Source: Perkinsus olseni
Taxonomy: Eukaryota; Perkinsozoa; Perkinsida; Perkinsidae
DNA: 64,000 nt
Assembly: GCA_013115135.1 (NCBI GenBank)
Contig: JABANP010000281.1
Span: 1 to 64,000 of the forward strand
Direction: 5' to 3'
The stretch's first letter is position 1. Each line of letters opens with the position of its first letter. Shown here in pieces: positions 36,058 to 46,590 of the stretch. The notes below the pieces were generated by a model. It saw only the letters and a program-made list of their open reading frames with translations, was not told where the DNA came from and ran no database searches. The position numbers were made by a program, and so were the translations under genes.

Positions 36058-37365
36058 TCACATACCACCACTGGTGTCACCAGTAGCTGCCCCACCAGCA
36101 CCAGTACTGATGGCACTGCCGCGAGACAGAGTGCTGAGTCGACGTTTCGTCCCAGGTAGTACCTTCCTTTGTATGAACTCGGGTACTTCATAGACCACGG
36201 CGTTACACTTGGCAATCCATTCAAAATCCAAGGCACTGGCAGCCTCTAGTTGCAGTGCTTCAATAGACACTTTACGATCCTTCTTGTTCTTCTGAGAGTT
36301 CAACTTGCTCTCTAGTTTTCGCGCTATTCGCCTCAGATCTTCCGTCTGAGCGATCGAAGCCTCCATAGCCCGACAGTCTGCCAGCTCGTCCTGGACCCCT
36401 TGGATGAGCATGCCCAGATGCGTATCAGCTCCGAGGAGACCAGGCTCTCCCTCGCAGCCCATCAAGGCAGCCGACAGACCCACACGGTTGTACGTGTCCG
36501 GGTGCCTGTTCACAACCCCAGCTCCGACTGGTGTCGTAAGTAACTATGAGAGAGTACACTATGTGGGCAAAACTACAACAGCTTCCCCGTCTCACATCGA
36601 CTCGGCCTCCTTGGTTGTCCTTGATCTCCTCCGATTCAGAAGCAGCATTCGCGAGAGCCTGAAACCACCCTCGATACACCTCTTCGAGACTGAACCCCTA
36701 CCTTAGAAGCCGCTTTCAGTTTGGCGTCGGCCCTTTCCATGTTGTGGAGAAGCTTCTTGAGCGCTGTCGAGTGGTCCTTCAAGAAGGCCTTGGCTGCCCC
36801 CAATCTGTCCTCAACACCCTCATTCCTGGCGATGTCCTTCTCGGGATCAAACTCTGGCAACTCTCGATCCGGAAAGGAGTCGCGGTACTGTCTGCACAGC
36901 TGTGCGACGCTCCTAGTGGCGAAGTCCTTCTTCACGGCCTGCTCCCACTGGGAACCATCTCGCCTCAGAAAGGTTAGAAACACTTGAGACCGGCCGATGT
37001 TGGAGCGCTGAGTGCACCGCTGAAGGAACTTGGACAGGACCATCGACTCGGAGTCGATCTTGGTCTTCCCAGAGCGCAGTAGGTGTGCTTATCCGGAAGC
37101 GGGGGGAGGAATGTCGCCGGAAAGGAGCGGGCCAGCTCACGGCGGAGCAGCTTGCAGTCACCGTAGGATTTACGACTGGAATACTCAACTCCTGCAGGGT
37201 CGATGACCTGGGAACGCTCTCGATCACGTCGCGACCAGCAGAACAATGACGAGATATTACCATCACAGTCCAGACATACTTCTTCCCGAAAGTCGCCTTA
37301 TTCTTGGGATTGCTGAGAGACACAGACCAGCTCCTGAAGACTCCATCTTCATCATACCTGCGCAC
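36058..37365 (-). CDS. PX-BAR sorting nexin, paralogue 2 (5' end uncertain)
   Basis: Seen: the PX domain reads FRSWSVSLSNPKNKATFGKK, then EYSSRKSYGDCKLLRRELA, SFPATFLPPLPDKH and KFLQRCTQRSNIGRSQ, in exons joined by short introns. The PPLPDKH stretch is a classic PX signature. A helical BAR-like part follows (AAKAFLKDHSTALKKLLHNM, then DELADCRAMEASIAQTEDLR and ALDFEWIAKCNAVVYEVPEF), ending at 36058. The first exon is taken from the open frame at 37365; I found no safe ATG, so the true start may lie upstream. The helix DCRAMEAS matches DCAAMKAS in the neighbouring paralogue, showing common origin. Role: endosomal membrane sorting, inferred from family. Confidence 0.72.
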
Positions 37366-37787
37366 GGTGATGCAATAACGGTGAGCGCTAGGGTGAGCCG
37401 AGTTACTCTCTATGGGAGTCCGGAAGGATGAATCTTTTCCTCGATAAACTGGCCCGTTTCGGTGAGGAGCTGGTACTCGATGACCTGCTGTTACGGGAAT
37501 TCACTCGCATTTACAGCAAGGACCCACAAAAGCTGAGAAGGAAGATGGTTGAACCACTGCTAGGCTAGCTGGTAACAACCGCAGCGACACAATTCTGTCC
37601 GACCAATCCGATGAGTCACTGGCAGCTCGAGCCAAACAGAATTCTCCTCCCCGTATTTGTCACTCAAACAAAACACCAAAAGCTGCAGTCGCTGGGACGA
37701 GACGACTCACTGAGAGTACTTCCCCTCCCAAAATATGCTCAAATCCGCAAGACTTCATTCTATCATAGGTAATGAATCATGTAACAT
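37366..37787. other. Intergenic, no gene supported
   Basis: Between the nexin 2 start and the 3' end of CTL-A. No motifs found on either strand. Confidence 0.4.
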
Positions 37788-40399
37788 CTACACGTAGGAT
37801 ATCCTGTCCCCGCCAGGACGCACAGGTCCTTGGTAACCAATGGTGGCTTGCGCAGTCGGATCCGTACTTCCACCGTGGGTGAACTCCGGCGAGTAAGCCG
37901 GGATTGTTGCAGATGGCTGAGCTGAGGCTCCTACAGGCGCCATTTCGTATTCCTCTAAAGGACGGGCGTTTCCCTTATAGATGGGCGCCTCACGACCGTC
38001 GGTCATATCCTCTTTAAGGACCATATAAACTGAGTGTTCAAAGCGGCCTTGATAGACATCAGCGTCAGCTTCGATCGCGAAGCAGAAGAAAACAGTGTCG
38101 ATACATGACAGCATGACATCGGCCAAGAAGTGGAAGAAGGAGTAGCAGACGGAGCCGATGAAGAGCGCTCCTGTGACCGAGTTGATGGCCAGCTGCGCAT
38201 GAACTTGATTAACCGTGTTGCAGCCGTCTCTACCACACGCCCAAACATGGAAAGGTCGGGGCCAACCAGGATATGAGGACGATAGTGAGGACTGGCCATG
38301 ATATGAAGGCTGCGAATAACAGTAGTACTGGTATAAGGAGATACCAGCCAAGCTCGGTGAGGGTCTGGTAGTTCTGTGCCTCGTCCAGCCATACCCATGC
38401 AGCTATCCCTATACCAAGGGAGAAGACATAGGTACAGATCGACAACTGAGCAAAAGAAGTCCCTACCATGACCTCAGCTAGTAACGGCACTCACCATAGA
38501 ATGTCCAACACCATCAGTGATGAAGGCCGTACCCAAGCGGTCCTTGACGAGATTGAATGATTTCCGTCCAGCTCCGCACAATCCTTTGCCAGAGAAAACC
38601 TGTGCAGTGAAGCTATCGACAGGGAGGGGGCATGCAGATCACCCTACCTGGCCTATCAACATGAACTTGGAGAACATCTCCAGTACGCCAAGGCAACAGC
38701 TAGCGAAGCACTGGAAAATACACGATATTGGGGGACAGGTACCAGGGGAGGCAGCCACATGCACTGCTGATTCGATTGATTATGAATCTAGTGACGCCCA
38801 CGATAGTGGCAGCGAACATGACAGCCCCAGAGCTGGTCGTAAAGGCCCATTGAAGGCCCTCTCAATGCCGGTATGGTCGGCTCTCCATCACCACCAGGGA
38901 AATACCAAGCACCGATACCCGCAGCACAGACAACCGTTTTCATGTTGAGGAATACGTAGGTGAATATCCAGAAGAGAAGACCGTAGATAATACGGGCAAC
39001 TTGTATCCACTTCTCGTCCTCCAGAGTGCAGTTGGACATTTTCACAGACTTCGCTTGCGCACTACGTATCATGAAGATAGTCCAAAGAACCACATAAAGC
39101 ACATAAATGGCCTTCACCATCAAGCTAGTGATGATGACCCATGGCGTCTTCCTGAGCCCGTAGGCCGCTACCGATATGACCTTACAGGCACGGTTGATGG
39201 ACCGGAAGAGGAATATGCAGGCTATGATGGTTATCCCCGCTCCCACCAAAAGCATCCAATTGTTGACTTCATGCACGAAGTACCTGATGAGGAAGCTTTT
39301 TCCCTTCCGAGGAACCCCTCACACGTGTGGTGACCATGCAGTACCGGGCGAGCTCATGCATCAAAGAGAAGCAGAAAGCGGCAGAAATTTTCCTATTAGA
39401 GTTACCAATTACTACCAGTATGCCCACATGCCGATCAGGAAGGCTACACCTGCCGTAATGGTTGTCCATACCAATGGCTTCACCAGGTACTGCATAGCAA
39501 GCAGCCAGAAGACCCCAAGTACCACCATTGATGGAAATATCACGGTCGGGATGTACCAGTAGTCTCCGAAAGCTTCCCAGAGGTTGTTCGCGGTCTGAAG
39601 CGACACTAGGTATATCAAAACGACTCCTACTTCGACACATTGACTCACCTTCTCGCCGCCTGTCTCAGCCTGCAAGACGGCAAAAGGTAGAGAAGAATCT
39701 CTCAAACTTGCGTGACACCGCAGCAGCTCATCACAAAGCTTAGAATCCACACAGCCCAGCGCACTGAAAGGAAAGGTTCACCACCACTTTCCCTGCGGGG
39801 ATCGCTACTTGGGATCGAATGGGTTCACGCGGGAACCCTGAAGCTTGCACTTCTCCGCCGCAAGTACGAATCCGGATGGACAGACTGCGTTGGACTGACA
39901 ACAGGAACTCACAACCTCTGCCTCGAATCCCCAAGCGATGCTGCCGCCCAGGTTAACGCGTAAGCGAGTCAAGAGTACCGTGAGACATGAATTCGACAGT
40001 TAAAGGGAATGGGCCGAAGACAGGAATATGGCCGCCAGAGCTCGTCGCTGAACATATAGAGTTAACTAGGCGTACTCACCCCTTGGCTCTCCACATAAGG
40101 GAAGGCATAGTTGCGGGATCCAATGATGACGAATCCCGCTATCAACTGCGCTAGGATGCACACCCAGAACAGAGCAATACATATCCAGTCGAGCGGACCG
40201 AGTGCCGACCTGAGAGAGCCCAGAGCGCTGGATCAACACCATTATCACGATGCTGTGCGAAGGAGAGACCAGGACTCTCGTGGTTACGGCCTCTATTAAC
40301 GTATGCAAAAGACTCCCTCGGCGCCGAAGCACTACCTGTTCCGCCACTTAACCCCCGGTGCGAAGCCATGGGACGGCTCCGAGACAGGTTCCATGTCAT
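37788..40399 (-). CDS. Choline-transporter-like (SLC44/CTL) membrane protein, copy A
   Basis: Seen: probable ATG 40399 (MTWNLSRSRPMASH), a polar N-terminus, then membrane segments in separate exons: WVCILAQLIAGFVIIG (first TM), a long non-conserved loop, MLLVGAGITIIACIFLF, VIITSLMVKAIYVLYVVLW, LLFWIFTYVFLNMKTVVCAAG and WAFTTSSG...FAATIVGVTRFI, then FFHFLADVMLSCIDTVFFCFAIEADAD. The last phrase and the AG-x-x-AWYF block are hallmarks of the CTL family, which moves choline and related cations. The C-terminal tail is Pro/Ser-rich with KGNARPLEEYEMAPVGA, ending RISYV at 37788. Exon borders are partly approximate. A paralogue lies at 46591-49275 on the same strand, with a 196-bp near-identical block. 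Confidence 0.78.
38781..38976. repeat. Near-identical CTL block, copy A
   Basis: Matches 47466-47662 with only a few substitutions and one 1-bp indel. The block includes exon sequence and an apparent short intron after AWYFP, whereas the rest of the paralogues has diverged. Confidence 0.85.
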
Positions 40400-40977
40400 T
40401 CTTGTTAGATATACGTTGCTTATTCAACTCGGCAATGGCCATTAATTTCTAAGGACTACTTCAACAACTATATCGTAGGGGTGGATCTCTGAACGTGAGT
40501 CGAAAGAAGAAGCTCCGACCGTCCCAGAATCATCATGTCGATCACTTCGACTTATTCTATTGAAACCAACAGGCTAGAGGATGCGCATGAACCATCGACA
40601 ACTCACTTTGACCGCAGCAAAGATCTCGCGCACAGTCGCTCAACTTAGCGCTCGCCTTGCTGATCGATAACTCTCGGCGCGGATTATCAGCGCCTATCGA
40701 AGCCAACACAGAATTCTTTCATACTTCTCCCGTTGTGCCTCACAGCTGAGCATAGACACCCCGCGCGGTGTAGAAAACACGAGGACGTTGATGAATCGGC
40801 ACCCTCACCATCCTGACTAACACAGGAGCTATGATACCAGTATGATTCTTTCGGGTAACACACAGTATCGGTATCCTACGGAAGCTCTCTGCGGTTTGAG
40901 TTGGGCGCAGTGAGCTAGCTCTGACGCGAGCCGGGCTGACAACCCTCACAGCTTGTCTGGTCGATGATGGCACTGCA

Positions 40978-43900
40978 TCAAATAACTTCAAGCCTAAGAA
41001 ATTTCGTCGCAAAGCGGAAGTCCATTTGAAGCGCCATGTGGTCCGAAAGACCGGCAGTTGCTCGACAGTGAGGGAACTTCCAGATCTCGTCTTGCGTCTC
41101 CAAGTTCAACGCTCCCGTCATGCGGCAACGAGAGCCAGAGTCCGGGCCTGAGATCACAGCGTACAGTATCCCCTTGGAAACTTGGGGTGATATTGGCCGT
41201 CAGTGAACGTACCGTGTCTGCAACCATCAAAATAAAAGGGGCTATCCCCATGTGTACTATGCTTCCCTCGGGACAAATACTTTGGAAGGAACCCTTCTCG
41301 GATCTCTACGGATAAGGCGTGATAGGAAGGGCTGAAATGACCCCAGAGTTCCGACGAACAGTTTACAGGTGGTAGCAACACTCACCCTGCTCGAGGAGCT
41401 CTGATGAACCATCCATCGTATGCGGCGAGCCAGTTGTGTTCATGCTGGGAAGTAAACCTTGGCAAGGACAATAGCATGGTGCTGTTCTCCTGAACGGTGT
41501 GGGCACGCCAGGATTTCGAGGAGGACTTGAATATCGGCAGCAGGTCGTATCTGGAACCGCTCTGGACACCCCGCAAGAGGTTCACACACGCCGAGAGGCC
41601 GTACATGTGTGCGTTCCAGTCTCCACCAAGAACGATAAAATACTCTTCCGAGCGCTTGCCGACGACGTCGTCGAGGTGTTCCAGTAGCGCTTCGACTGTT
41701 CTTCGCGCATCGGCTCTGATCGGGCCTGACTTGGCGTGTACACTGCCCACAACAAGAACAGGACCTGAAGTAGAGATTGAACGATTGTGCCGCTGCCATA
41801 CTGCTACGCACCATCGCGCGCCACAGCCTCAGCGATGCATCCTGGTACGTCGGTGATACCGTTACTCAGAAGTGAGATAGAGACGAAGCGGTCACGGCGT
41901 AACATCAGCGGAGTCGCAAAGGTCGACGTGGCATTCACCAGTGGTAACGGGCATGCCGGCTGCCACTCTGATGTCTCCAATTGGACTCTGAAGTAAATAC
42001 AGTACGAGCAATCTAAAGGTTGCGAAACATGTCAGTGAGGTAACTTCTACAATTTTTAGAGTTTGAGGCTGAAATTTTGACAGTAAGTTCGCAGAATATA
42101 TTTATATTGTTTCATCTGGGCGCGCGCTAAAATTTTGATCGATTTTTACCAGACTACAATTCGCATCCATATACTCGATTCGACCCCACTTTTAACCCGG
42201 AACATGTCAAAGGATTGAGGAAAACACTTACAGTAGCACATAAAAAGTTGTTAGTGTATATTAAAAATGCAAACTCAGCCTAATTCAGTCGATCGCGAGA
42301 AAATCGACCTTTCTTCGCGGACGCAGCATCGTCACCAAGCACGTGACTTGCACCTCTGTGCTTACGTTTCTGCGAGCGCAAACTCTCAATTTCCTTCATT
42401 GACTTGCCCTCCCGGTAGTGCCGGAGATATTCTCTGCTCGAGCGGAAAAATTTTCTCATGAGCTGTAAAGTGAGGCCCGACTCATCTTGAACATTCTCCA
42501 CTCGCTCCTTGAAACCAGCAGACGATCCCGCTGTGTTCGACACTCGAATGCGCTCTGCAATGGATCGGTAAGCAGCTTCGATCGGAGCCAACTCTGGGTG
42601 AAATTTGACTCCATAGATGACTTTGTCACCTCTTGCTTCAGCTTCTTCTTGTAGCAGGGTCTTCTGCGAGCGGAAATCCTCACATGCGCTCAACAGCTGC
42701 ACCAGTCCCTCGTGCTTCAGGCCGCGACACGCATCCTCTCCAAACCTCTCCCTCACAACCTGACGAAGGCCCTTCGGCTGCCCCGGATACACCGGATGGC
42801 TGGCGGGGAACACCATCGGCTGGTTGATTTTCTTTTTACCCTTCCAGTACCATCCGGGTCTCATCCTGGGTTGCTGCCCCCCTGGCTTCACGTTCATGGC
42901 CTTGATGTTGAGAGCATCCTCGGCCATTTTGCAGTGAATGGGGCTGTTGTCAGTAAGGAATATACACTTCAAGTCACCTTTGCCAAGCGTACCAACAGCT
43001 TCGCTGCATTCAGCGAAGTCACATCGACACTGAGCATTCTCGTAATAGCCATCGGTAGAGACATCCAAGACGGATCCCACCCTCTCGCCTGGTACAACAT
43101 CGTCGTCTTCACTGTACTTGATGAATCCGAATATCTCGGACATGAAGTCCGAGGTCATAACAGTCCGCCCTGACCCTTTATGGAATGGTGCTGTGAACTC
43201 ACCATTGGACCAATAACGTTTCTGAACGTCGTTGCTATGATGTATCTTCTCGTCCTGCGAGACCAAGATGTACCGAGCATTCGGATTCGGTTCGATCTCG
43301 AGAGACTCATCATCGATGGTCAGCAACAGTGGCTTAACCTTGTCCAGCTCCTGACCGAATCTCTCTCTATCAGCCACTACATCGGGACGCTCATGGCCAT
43401 CAACATAGAGGCGCTTCCTCACTGTCTCGACGTTGTAACCGAGGAAGTGTAGCCACCCGCATACAGTCCGCTCGGCATACTTATCATCTCCTTCGAGCTC
43501 TAGCTCCCGGTTCACCCAGCTCGTCAACTCCTTTACAGTCAACCTTTGCTTGCCACTCCCTCCAATAGCTTTAGACTTCACTTCCTGGAAGCACAGGTAG
43601 GAAGGTTCAGTCATAGGCGACAAGACCTTGCTGTGCTTCCCACGCCGGCTCTCCTGGAGATCACGATTAAGCTCGTATTCGAGTCCACCTCCCTCAGACG
43701 AGAAGAAAAGCCTAAGTAAGGTCAGAAAGCCTACTCTGACGAGAAGGAAGAATTCTGCTCCTCCGAGTCGCAAGGTGCAGGAGTTGAGGGTGGCTAAGAG
43801 AGAGAAGAAGGCTGATGAGATAACCTCTCTTCTCGAGAGCCTCGAATGCAATAGTCCACTAGATGAGCTCCCATTGGAGCTCAAGAGACGTCTAGCTTGC

Positions 43901-46137
43901 CATTTTGTTCTGAAGCTGATTCATGTGGCAGGGCGCGCTAGAGCAGACGCGGAGGAAGAGGTAGCGGGCCTTCTTGACCTGACTGCGCGAGCTGTAGGGA
44001 GGTGGACTCGAGAATACGAGCTTAATCGTGATCTCCAGGAGAGCCGGCGTGGGAAGCACAGCAAGGTCTTGTCGCCTATGACTGAACCTTCCTACCTGTG
44101 CTTCCGCGAGAAGCTACGGGAGGAAGTGAAGTCTAAAGCTATTGGAGGGAGTGGCAAGCAAAGGTTGACTGTAAAGGAGTTGACGAGCTGGGTGAACCGG
44201 GAGCTAGAGCTCGAAGGAGATGATAAGTATGCCGAGCGGACTGTATGCGGGTGGCTACACTTCCTCGGTTACAACGTCGAGACAGTGAGGAAGCGCCTCT
44301 ATGTTGATGGCCATGAGCGTCCCGATGTAGTGGCTGATAGAGAGAGATTCGGTCAGGAGCTGGACAAGGTTAAGCCACTGTTGCTGACCATCGATGATGA
44401 GTCTCTCGAGATCGAACCGAATCCGAATGCTCGGTACATCTTGGTCTCGCAGGACGAGAAGATACATCATAGCAACGACGTTCAGAAACGTTATTGGTCC
44501 AATGGTGAGTTCACAGCACCATTCCATAAAGGGTCAGGGCGGACTGTTATGACCTCGGACTTCATGTCCGAGATATTCGGATTCATCAAGTACAGTGAAG
44601 ACGACGATGTTGTACCAGGCGAGAGGGTGGGATCCGTCTTGGATGTCTCTACCGATGGCTATTACGAGAATGCTCAGTGTCGATGTGACTTCGCTGAATG
44701 CAGCGAAGCTGTTGGTACGCTTGGCAAAGGTGACTTGAAGTGTATATTCCTTACTGACAACAGCCCCATTCACTGCAAAATGGCCGAGGATGCTCTCAAC
44801 ATCAAGGCCATGAACGTGAAGCCAGGGGGGCAGCAACCCAGGATGAGACCCGGATGGTACTGGAAGGGTAAAAAGAAAATCAACCAGCCGATGGTGTTCC
44901 CCGCCAGCCATCCGGTGTATCCGGGGCAGCCGAAGGGCCTTCGTCAGGTTGTGAGGGAGAGGTTTGGAGAGGATGCGTGTCGCGGCCTGAAGCACGAGGG
45001 ACTGGTGCAGCTGTTGAGCGCATGTGAGGATTTCCGCTCGCAGAAGACCCTGCTACAAGAAGAAGCTGAAGCAAGAGGTGACAAAGTCATCTATGGAGTC
45101 AAATTTCACCCAGAGTTGGCTCCGATCGAAGCTGCTTACCGATCCATTGCAGAGCGCATTCGAGTGTCGAACACAGCGGGATCGTCTGCTGGTTTCAAGG
45201 AGCGAGTGGAGAATGTTCAAGATGAGTCGGGCCTCACTTTACAGCTCATGAGAAAATTTTCCGCTCGAGCAGAGAATATCTCCGGCACTACCGGGAGGGC
45301 AAGTCAATGAAGGAAATTGAGAGTTTGCGCTCGCAGAAACGTAAGCACAGAGGTGCAAGTCACGTGCTTGGTGACGATGCTGCGTCCGCGAAGAAAGGTC
45401 GATTTTCTCGCGATCGACTGAATTAGGCTGAGTTTGCATTTTTAATATACACTAACAACTTTTTATGTGCTACTGTAAGTGTTTTCCTCAATCCTTTGAC
45501 ATGTTCCGGGTTAAAAGTGGGGTCGAATCGAGTATATGGATGCGAATTGTAGTCTGGTAAAAATCGATCAAAATTTTAGCGCGCGCCCAGATGAAACAAT
45601 ATAAATATATTCTGCGAACTTACTGTCAAAATTTCAGCCTCAAACTCTAAAAATTGTAGAAGTTACCTCACTGACATGTTTCGCAACCTTTAGATTGCTC
45701 GTACTGTACCTCTTCCTATACTGATCCTGTAGCGTGGCTAGAGGGTAGCAGCTTCAGACGCGTAGCCCGGATAGTAGATAGATGTGGCCTACTTGTCAAT
45801 CAGGCGCACTGCATGCTCATGCGTGAACTCGACTTCTTGCAGAGCAATAATATCTTGATGACTCTGCCACTCTCGGATGCGCTCAGCCTCTCGATCAAAC
45901 CTCAAACTCGAACGTATCTGCAGAAGCTGTCTTAGACTGTCGTCCGATCAGGGCTGACCTCACATCACGGGCCTCGCTGAGAGGAATGTCATGCTCTCTT
46001 GCCAGCTCCGATGCAACTATGCTTTCAGAGGGTGTGCCCCACTGTGCATCGTACCTAGACGATAAGCTTCTGATGCAGCTTTCACACACAGCGATAATGC
46101 CGTGGCCCTTCGGGGAAGCGATGGTCGCGTGTCCCAC
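40978..46137 (-). CDS. EEP-fold nuclease/phosphatase gene with a transposon in one intron
   Basis: Seen: exons join in frame: SEARD/IRSSLRFDRE, then QDIIALQEVEF (metal-binding Glu), RLIDK/VQLETSEW, ATPLMLRRDRF, VARDG/PVLVVGSVHAKSG, FIVLGGDWNAHMYG (GDxN motif) and finally TAGLSDHMALQMDF (SDH motif), stop at 40978-40980. Known: LQE, GDxN and SDH are the three catalytic blocks of the endonuclease/exonuclease/phosphatase superfamily, which includes CNOT6/Angel-type deadenylases. The intron between RLIDK and VQLET runs 41988-45792 because it contains the 3,707-bp element; without it the intron would be 96 nt. The 5' exon is open to 46137 without an ATG, so the start is unresolved. Lack of reverse transcriptase argues against a retroelement endonuclease. 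Substrate is not predictable. Confidence 0.72.
41998..41999. other. TA target site duplication, left
   Basis: TA lies directly outside the element start CAGTACGAGC at 42000; the matching TA is at 45707-45708 after the end GCTCGTACTG. Confidence 0.85.
42000..43694 (-). repeat. Left arm of 1.7-kb inverted repeat
   Basis: Reverse complement of 43996-45706. Lacks a 15-bp segment (present near 44107-44121 in the right arm) and 2 bp near 44010, but has 5 rather than 4 T in the run coding KFF. Confidence 0.92.
42280..43884 (-). pseudogene. DDE transposase, left-arm copy (N-terminus replaced)
   Basis: The frame runs through the centre antisense, then enters transposase sequence at YELNRDLQES. It has a DDE-like set: YILVSQDEKIHH (first Asp), CIFLTDNSPIH (second Asp) and KFHPELAPIEAAY (Glu), plus PGGQQPRMRPGWYW. 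This resembles the 'DDE superfamily endonuclease' proteins common in fungi and protists with long Asp-to-Glu spacing. The C-terminus is intact here (KFFRSSREYLRHYREGKS...). The DNA-binding N-terminus (found only in the right copy) is missing, and a 15-bp in-frame deletion removes five residues after SYLCF. It is probably unable to work alone, but only function tests would show that. Confidence 0.7.
43628..45310 (+). pseudogene. DDE transposase, right-arm copy (C-terminal frameshift)
   Basis: The open frame includes the unique centre, which codes a likely helix-turn-helix N-terminus (LELKRRLACHFVLKLIHVAG, LLDLTARAVGRWTREYEL), and then the full catalytic core with the same D, D and E blocks as the left copy. 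No in-frame ATG precedes the core, the first being at 44078, so the native start is lost or lies beyond an unrecognised intron. Near 45257 one T is missing from a T run relative to the left arm, so the C-terminal tail reads SARAENISGTTGRASQ instead of FRSSREYLRHYREG. Together the two copies hold all parts of one transposase, but neither is complete. Confidence 0.72.
43996..45706 (+). repeat. Right arm of 1.7-kb inverted repeat
   Basis: Partner of 42000-43694; ends with GCTCGTACTG at 45706 followed by TA. Confidence 0.92.
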
Positions 46138-46590
46138 CTACGCGTCAGCATATTGCATTGTATTCCAGGTCACAAATGATAGCTCAAAGCTTGAGCAGAC
46201 AGTTGTCGAAGCCAGTGAGACAAGGCCCAGCGTTCTCATTGGTAGCCAAATTGGGCACCGTGAGTGCACTCCTTGATGAGTAGTGAAGCACTGAAGCACG
46301 GTGAAGCCCCGGAGGTGACGCCTGATCGATAGAACTAGTGTTCCAGGAGAGCATTGAATCAACCCAACAATTGAGAAGTGGAAATCAAGATGGACACGGA
46401 GTTCCTGTTCCAATGTCATCGACAAATGCTCGCCTACCAACAGAGTAGGGCGGAGTGGGTAATGAAACAATAGAGTTGACCACACCGGGCCATCAAATAG
46501 TTTAGAGTAGACCGGTGAGAAATAGGCGATAGACTTCCAAGCACGACCTTGGCATACAAAATATCATCGTTCCGGTCGAAGAAATTAACG
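46138..46590. other. Intergenic; may contain the 5' exon of the EEP gene
   Basis: No motif-bearing frame. Because the EEP frame is open at 46137 with no ATG, its start codon could be here. Confidence 0.35.

Larger units (their letters stand above)
42000..45706. mobile_element. Palindromic (foldback) DNA transposon with TA duplication
   Basis: The outer ends are perfect inverted copies (CAGTACGAGCAATCTAAAGG and its complement), flanked on both sides by TA, as in the Tc1/mariner-IS630 group. Unlike a normal element, the inverted repeats are 1,695 bp (42000-43694) and 1,711 bp (43996-45706), leaving a 301-bp unique centre. Each arm carries a copy of the same transposase 3' region. By inspection the arms differ by a 15-bp, a 2-bp and a 1-bp indel; I noticed almost no substitutions. 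The element interrupts an intron of the EEP gene. Confidence 0.9.

Noticed and set aside
38860..38885. Shared frameshift in both CTL copies after GDGEPTIPA
   Set aside because: A short phase-1 intron after AWYFP explains both copies and restores WAFTTSSG in frame.
42712..43452. Plus-strand frames inside the left transposon arm
   Set aside because: They are antisense to the transposase and recur as mirror images at 44255-44995, as expected from a palindrome.
40978..46137. Non-LTR retrotransposon endonuclease
   Set aside because: GGDWNAH suggested it, but the gene has introns, a complete EEP domain and no reverse transcriptase.
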